Source: Cornus controversa (Eukaryota > Streptophyta > Magnoliopsida > Cornales > Cornaceae). Taken from it: a stretch of 64,000 nt of DNA. A program made the translations under genes and the position numbers. Each line of letters starts with the position of its first letter. Positions within the stretch are counted from its first letter, which is position 1. The stretch covers positions 27,457,797 through 27,521,796 of the forward strand of contig CM048850.1 of NCBI GenBank assembly GCA_026545225.1. Direction: 5' to 3'. This document shows, piece after piece, positions 58,199 through 64,000 of this stretch. Below the pieces are notes generated by a model. The model was not told the origin of the DNA. It ran no database searches and was given only the letters and a program-made list of their open reading frames with translations.

Positions 58199-58790
58199 CT
58201 AAAGAAGGAATATGAAATTGGTGATCAGGAATACCAGTGAATTTGGATAAGGTATAAAACATTTTAAGTTCTCAAAAAATAACATGACGAGAGACTCTAA
58301 GGCGTCTCGCAATGGATCATAACACCTATATCCATTTTGTTTAATTTCATACCCAAGAAAACAACAGAGCTGAGCACGAGGTTGTAATTTTGTTCGCTCA
58401 TAAGGATGAAGAAGAACAAAACAAGCACACCCAAAAACTCTAAAATTACTATAGTCAGGAACCTGCCCGTAAAGACACTCATAGGGTATTTGATTTTGTA
58501 AAAGTGGTGTGGGTAGATGATTCATGGTATAGACAGTAGTGAGGGATGCTTCAACCCAAAAGGATGAGTTTTCTTTTAGCTCGACCATTTTGTTGAGATG
58601 TACCAGGGCAAGACGAGTGAAAAATAGTGTCATAGTGTTTGGGAATATTTTGAAATTCATTTTGCTTGTATTCTGTAGCATTATCATAACGAAAAGTTTT
58701 GATATTTTTGAAAAATTGAGTTGAAACCATTTTGGTGAAATCATGAAAGATATTGAGTAATTCAGAACGATTTTTCATTAAAAATATCCA
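58199..58790 (-). pseudogene. Copia E integrase
   Basis: ORFs 58551-58778 and 58199-58744 overlap in different frames. They carry the core end (YDNATEYKQNEF, then SQQNGRAKRK for the catalytic Glu region, here Gly-Arg-Ala) and the post-core block (MNHLPTPLLQNQIPYECLYG, FGCACFVLLHP, FLGYE). One frameshift lies between them, and the Glu of the usual NG-x-x-ERK motif is not visible. Confidence 0.8.
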
Positions 58791-58796
58791 AGTGAA

Positions 58797-59627
58797 TCAT
58801 AAAAAATTTTCCAAAAATATAACAAAATATCGTGTCTCACCCATGGTGGCTACAAGAGAAGGTCCCCAAATATCAGAATGAACAAGATCAAAAGAAGAAG
58901 AAGCAAATGACTCACTGTTATTAAGTGGTAAATCAGACTGTTTGCCTAATTGACAAGAAATGCAATCAAAAGAATCGATTTTAACTGATCTTAACAATCC
59001 CTTAGATGCGAGACTTTTGACTCGAGATACCGATGCATGACCCAAACGAGAATGCCACAACTCTAGAGTAGATATACTACTTTGTGTAGATGCAGCTGTG
59101 ACAGATGAAGTAGGTAGATGTAAGGAAGAAAGCTCAAATAGGTGCCCTATCTTACGGCCTGTTCCAATGATCTGACCTGTCCGAGGATCCTGTACAACAC
59201 AGCCAGTAGAAGAAAATGTTATATACAAACCTAGCTCAGTCAATTAACCAACAGACAAAATATTAAGAGAAATATTGGGAACAAGATAAACATTAGGAAC
59301 AGACAAGTTTGACTGAGAGACAGTGCCTATATGACTAATGGCCATAGTGGAACCATTAGCTGTGTGAATAATAGGGGCATGAGATGTAGAAGTCTGAGTA
59401 GTGAGCAAAGGATGGTCAAGTGTCATATGATTGCAACAAGCAGAGTTCAAAAACCATGAATTAGGTGTACCTGGTGCGGTTGAGAAATCAAAGTTAGATG
59501 AGTTTGAACCTGATTGCTTGGATAGAACCTGGTTGAGAATTGCCTCCATATCAGTAGTAGAAAATGTAAATGGGGATGCCTCAGAAGGAGTAGTAACTGG
59601 TGCAGAAGGAGAAGGATGAGATAACAC
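58797..59627 (-). pseudogene. Copia E protease and pre-integrase domain
   Basis: ORF 59244-59627 includes WFLNSACCNHM (protease region, with Asn where Asp is catalytic in active copies) and IANGSTM-like ANGSTM. A single stop (TAA near 59243) replaces the Gln of the ILSVGQL block, then ORF 58797-59243 continues with LWHSRLGHASVSRV and the FDCISCQLGKQ zinc-binding Cys pair. Closest relative in the window is element D. Confidence 0.85.
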
Positions 59628-59944
59628 TGTCTTTATGGTAGTTATAGCTACAACATTGCGAGGTCTAGTAAGTTTGAAAAACTTCTCAATTGTATGCCCT
59701 GATTTGCAACAGTATCTGCAAGAACGTTCACTAGTTTTGGGATGAAAAGATTGTGTTCGTTATTTGTTACCACCATTGTGACGAAAATAAGAAGAATATC
59801 TGTGAAGTGAAGACGCAGACTAGAATCTCATTTTGGGGTGAAAAATCTCATTTGGAGCCATTTAGAAATTTCAAATGACAAAACCGATTGAAAAATTAGA
59901 ATCAGCGCGAAATTTCACGCAAGGTAGGCCCAGGAAAAAAATTT

Positions 59945-60330
59945 CAGTTGCTGACGTGGTAGTACCTGATGACGTGGCAGTCACTACGACTAGGAAAAAC
60001 TGAAGTGGCAATAATCTAACGTGACAGATGAGTCAGCATAAGGCTGACGTGGTAGAGAAGCTGGTGTGGTAGAAAAAACTGACGTGGTAGATAACGTCAG
60101 TGATGACGTGGCAGATGAGTTAGCGTAGGGCTGACGTGGTAGACCACGTGTCAAAGAAGATGATGTGGCAGATAACGTTAGTGATGATGTGGTAGATGAG
60201 TCAGTGTAGGGCTGGTGTGGCAGACCACGTGTCAAAACAGCTGAAATGACAGATGACGTCAGCGATGATATGGCAGAGAAGCTGACGTCAGTGATGATGT
60301 GGCGCACGTGTCAGCGAGTGAATAAGCTTG
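59945..60330 (-). repeat. Copia E leader repeat array rich in bZIP-type sites
   Basis: Irregular tandem repeats between PBS and coding region. On the plus strand they contain many TGACGTGG, TGAGTCAGC, two TGACGTCA and several CACGTGTC words. They match plant bZIP core sites (as-1/C-box, G-box, GCN4-like) by sequence. The open frame across them (59990-60307) is a repeat artefact. Confidence 0.75.
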
Positions 60331-60619
60331 CTGGCACGTGAGGACGCGTGGCGGTGCGTGGAAGCCCGTGTAGGCGGGTGGCACACGTGGCGGTGCTGGA
60401 AAAAAACCAGAGGACTGGCGGCGTGTGGGAGTGCATGAAGGGTTTGTTCGGGCTATATTTTGCGGTATCTTGATCATCTTTTCGAGGGCTTCGATATGAT
60501 ATATTCTGAAGAACAAAACAAGTTCTAGAAGATGGAGTTTCGGCGCCAAATTAAAAAAAGAGTTCTCTTTGAGTGACGAGAACAATTAAGCGGAAGGAAA
60601 AAAAAGTTTTAAAACTCTT

Positions 60620-60631
60620 GCTCTGATACCA
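60620..60631 (-). promoter_or_regulatory. Copia E primer-binding site
   Basis: Minus-strand TGGTATCAGAGC, perfect initiator tRNA-Met complement, adjacent to the 5' LTR. Confidence 0.88.
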
Positions 60632-60830
60632 TGTTAGAAATAAGAGAAAAAAGAAAGAAATATTTCTGAAATATATTAATGAATAGTATATCAAATAATG
60701 TACAGTGAGAGCATCATATATATAGGAGAAGGAAAAGAGGTAGATGAGTGGAGAGCAAGTTATCCTATACATGAGAATCCTAATTAGATGTGAAAAGGAT
60801 AAATATAAAATATACTAATATATATTAACA
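60632..60830 (-). repeat. 5' LTR of copia E
   Basis: 199 bp, TGTTAGAAATAAGAG...ATATTAACA, pair of 56248-56444. Confidence 0.92.
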
Positions 60831-62485
60831 TACATAAATCACAATTTCCCAATCACAATATAACTCTGTATGAATATATTGAGCTAATATAATTGAAACA
60901 TATTCAGAAATTGCACCTATCAATTCTAAATTGCCATATGCATGTATCAAAGCTCCATTATTTTTATATGTTCCTCAAATATATCAATCCCATCTCAAAT
61001 AAACGATTAATCCAAATTTCTCAAATTTAATTAAAATTGCACAAGTCATATATTAAAATAGAATAATTGAGGCATATTCATGAATACATATAATAAGCTT
61101 GCAATTTACTATAGGCTTGTATCACAACTTAAATGTTCATGTATTCAGGAACTATATAAAACACATTACGGAATCACCCATACATCAAGGAATTTAAAAG
61201 AAAAATATATATGTTTGAACAATTTAAAAGGACAATTATTATAATAAATAAAGTAAAAGAAAATTCTAATATAAATTCAAGAATAGAAAAATTCATGACC
61301 TCTAATGTTACCCGGCGATGACCCAGCCAGTATATTTTCATTTTCTTTTTTATTCTCCTTTTCTTTTACTTCTTTCTTTTCCTAGCCATTTTCTCTATTT
61401 CTCTCGTCTATTTTTCTCTCTCCCTCTCTCTCTCATAATCACATTTCTTTTTTTGTTGTCTTTTTCTTTTAAACTTTTTTAATATATATCTCATGCAAGT
61501 GCTTAGGTGCCACTGCATTGTAATATTGAAAGAATTTTATCTTAAAGGTTTCAGGACCAAGAAGGCAAAATGTCAAAAACAACAATAATATCATACATGT
61601 TTTTTTTATTTGTCAGACAAACTCTATACCTATTCCCCGTATTATTAAAAAAAAAAAAAAACCCTCTATTTGTGGTCATTTGGTAAAATATGACGATTAT
61701 TAAAAAAATAGTTATAATGAAAAACAACTAATATTTCAACATAGCTTCAAATTTAATACTTCTTAATTCACAAGTAAACTATCATTTCCTCCTTTCTATT
61801 TTCTTTTCTTTTCTTTTCATATCATTCTTCCCATCACTATTTACTTAGGTATCAATTCTCTCTCTCTACTTGGACTATCTTCTATATATACACACACTAA
61901 AATTAATATAATAAAGATAAACATATTACAATTAATTTATAAATTTTCAAATTTTAATTTCACAGAACCATTTCCGCCTTTCCAAATGTAAATTTCTAAC
62001 TTCGTCTCTCTTGTTGTTGTGGCAGTATCAAACACGTAACCCATCCAAAATATATTTTTTCCCAAGAAGAACAGGGTTAAAACATGTCAAGGACAAATCT
62101 GGAACAAGATAACAACATTAGGATACAAAGTGTAATTTTGTAATGAATTTTTTTTGGAAAAAAAAGGGTCGAATACAATTTTAAACAATAATTTTAATTA
62201 ACAAAAAAGCAATATACATATAACTCTAATCTTTAAATTAGTAATTAAATTAATAATGTGGATAAAATGAACAAAAATATTTTTTTGAATACATAAGAAT
62301 ATATTATAAATAATTTGACTGTTGTATTCTAGCCAAATTCATGTCTTTTATTTTATTTTACTTTTTTGCGATTTGTGGTATTATCGTGTGGTACTTCATA
62401 GCATCTAAACCATTACTTTTAATAAGCCTAACAACAATAACAATATGGGACAACTAATTATCTTATGATGTAATAAATTTCACAG
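60831..62485. other. AT-rich probable NLR intron
   Basis: No coding region seen up to the AAATTTCACAG acceptor at 62485. Contains CT-rich runs near 61395-61435 and 61858-61865. Confidence 0.6.
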
Positions 62486-62899
62486 GTTAGGTTCCCAGCT
62501 TTGAAGGAATTGAAGATTAAAGAATTGAAAAGCCTTACAGCGATATGGGACAACCAATTATTATTGAGATCTAGAGCACAAGATTCATTTCGGCAACTAA
62601 GGCTTGTCAATGTTGAAGGCTGTGAGAAACTAGTGAATGTAATTCCACCGAATGCTATACCAATATTACAGATGCTTGAAAGTCTCGAAATTTTATCATG
62701 TGATTCATTGATTTCTGGAGTTGAAGTGGCTGTTATTGAAGAAGGTAGTGATGAGATCCTCATGTTTCCCCAATTAAAGAAGTTGAAACTTGAAGAATTG
62801 CCAAAGCTCAGTAGTTTGTGCTGCACTAGAAGAGGAGGAGAACAAAAGGTAGTGGAAGAGAGTAATAATTCCCAACCACAAGCTCTCTTCAACCACAAG
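62486..62899 (+). CDS. NLR LRR exon, diverged fourth copy
   Basis: 414 bp (138 codons), AAATTTCACAG acceptor and GT donor at 62900, phase 0 at both ends. Starts VRFPALKELKIKELKSLTAI; inside are LRLVNVEGCEKLVNVIPPNA, EILSCDSLISGVEVAVIEEG and LKLEELPKLSSLCCTRRGG; ends QPQALFNHK. Homologous to the triplicated exon but clearly older. It may belong to the same transcript as 40519 or to the 3' part of a neighbouring NLR whose 5' exon has been lost. Confidence 0.87.
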
Positions 62900-63330
62900 G
62901 TACATACACACTTGTGTCCTTAATTAATCCTAATTAACCATTGGATATGTGGACTCAAACAACTGAAATTATTAATGGATTTCAATTTAATTAGATTTCC
63001 AGTGAACATACCTTGTGTTTTGGTGTCTGTGTTATTTAAGCAACTGAGATTTCATTATTAATGGATATTTGCACATCAATTTACATCCATCTATTTATAT
63101 ATATAGATGAGCCTAGCTCAAAAGTCAAAACCAAATAGAGCCTCAAATGAATTCCACTAGCTATGAGTGAGAGGCTTGTTTCAGTTTTATGTATATATAT
63201 AATTTGAGAAGAATTATTTATTTTATTTGTAGAACGTGAAATGGAATTAGAACTGAATTAATTAGAAGGTACTTAAAAAAATTAGGGGTAGTTATTAATT
63301 AGTACATAATTCATTACTCTCTGGACGCAG

Positions 63331-64000
63331 GTTGAATTTCCTATGTTGGAGGAATTGGTGTGCGATGGAAGCATCTTTGAAGTTATTTCACTTGGCCATC
63401 TTGAAACTTGGCCCTTTAGCAAAGTAAGAGTGATAACGATAAAGAAGTACAACAACATAGTGAATAATTGTATGCAGCTGCTACAGTGGTTTGAGAATGT
63501 TAAAGAAGTCATACTGGAGTCTTGTTACTCATTGGAGGTTATGTTCAACCTTGAAGGAGTTGATGATGCCATCCAAAGAACGGCAACAATAGTCATGTCT
63601 TCTCAATTACAAAGATTGGGGCTGGTAGATTTGCCTAAATTGAACCATATTTGCATAACTAACTTGGGAGAGCTTCTCATGTTTCGCAACCTAGCATCTT
63701 TGACAGTTGAAAAATGCAACAGCCTGAGGTATCTATTTTCACTCTCAATAGCAAGACGTCTCACACATCTCGTGGTACTAGCAATTAGATTCTGTGATGC
63801 GATGGAAGAAATGGTAGTTAAAAATGAAGAACAAGGAAAAGAAGAAGATTTCACCTATGAAATTATGTTTCCCAAGCTATGGCAACTGCAGCTTGAAAGT
63901 TTGCCAAAGCTGACAAGTTTTTGTGGGGCAAACAATGCTGCTTTTAAATTCCCATCCTTAGAAATAGTTGTGCAGCGCAATTGTCAGACTTTCGCATCTA
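63331..64000 (+). CDS. NLR LRR exon, open to window end
   Basis: After a CTGGACGCAG acceptor (63330) the plus strand is open in phase 0 for 223 codons to the last base. It begins VEFPMLEELVCDGSIFEVIS and includes LEVMFNLEGVDD, LQRLGLVDLPKLNHI, LTVEKCNSLRYLFSLSIARR, AMEEMVVKNEEQGKEEDF and LQLESLPKLTSFCGANNAA. The last codons (SLEIVVQRNCQTFAS) start another LRR. The pattern is typical of the C-terminal LRRs of RPS2/At4g27190-type NLRs. It has no start codon and continues outside the window. Confidence 0.87.

Larger units (their letters stand above)
56248..60830 (-). mobile_element. Ty1/copia element E, both LTRs present
   Basis: Exact duplication TACAT at 56243-56247 and 60831-60835. LTRs are 56248-56444 and 60632-60830 (about 93% identical by eye). 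On the minus strand the order is LTR, PBS, leader repeats, a short gag remnant, protease and pre-integrase, integrase, RT, RNase H, purine tract (CTTGAGTTTGAGGGGAAG), LTR. Most of gag is deleted: 59820 jumps from the zinc-knuckle region into leader sequence when compared with element D. With frameshifts in pol it is non-autonomous. It lies between NLR exon copy 3 and the next LRR exon. Confidence 0.92.

Noticed and set aside
59990-60307. 105-codon Ser/Thr-rich repetitive frame
   Set aside because: Translation of the copia E leader repeats. It is not preserved in element D, so I do not treat it as a gene.

Overview
This window is nuclear DNA from a flowering plant, almost certainly a dicot. 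It is AT-rich and full of nested LTR retrotransposons. It also holds plant-type DNA transposon relics, a tRNA-derived SINE, a nuclear copy of a plastid translation factor and an RPS2/At4g27190-type CC-NBS-LRR (NLR) disease-resistance locus. There is no operon, phage or bacterial signal. The species cannot be named from the sequence alone.

Layout. (1) 0-11 kb: a minus-strand Ty1/copia element (A, about 1.06-11.09 kb), split by a plus-strand Ty3/gypsy chromodomain element (B, 3271-8919) with a perfect 5-bp target duplication. B is a hybrid: its right end is a TRIM-type mini-retroelement rather than gypsy LTR. (2) 11-14 kb: a relic LRR exon, a hAT-like MITE and a complete 830-bp copia-type mini-element. 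(3) 14.4-22 kb: a minus-strand relative of B (element C), its reverse transcriptase split by a 1.4-kb solo LTR, then joined to a tandem array of TRIM units with only 70 bp between LTRs. (4) 23-27 kb: a dead NLR LRR exon, a Cassandra-like solo LTR whose 5S rRNA-like box is interrupted by a MITE, and a PIF/Harbinger-like element. (5) 27-30 kb: an internally deleted copia element (D) inside a TIR-like repeat. (6) 31.5-32.1 kb: a nuclear plastid IF-1 gene with one in-frame amber stop, followed by an RRM exon fragment. (7) 35.2-39.7 kb: a large AT-rich tandem duplication. (8) 40.5-64 kb: the NLR locus. An intact 904-codon first exon (CC, NB-ARC, first LRRs) is followed on the same strand by three nearly identical 402-bp LRR exons on about 3.4-kb tandem units, a diverged LRR exon, and a further LRR exon still open at the window end. 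A copia element (E, 56248-60830) lies in the large intron.

How the parts relate. The NLR is the only locus here that looks functional. All its LRR exons begin and end in phase 0, so exons can be gained or lost without breaking the frame. Relic exons at 11.6 and 23.4 kb, on the same strand, suggest this was once a larger NLR cluster invaded by transposons. The gypsy elements and the TRIM family share LTR termini, a 16-bp internal motif and hybrid junctions at the same TRIM position. This fits (by inference) a non-autonomous element mobilised by, and recombining with, that gypsy family.
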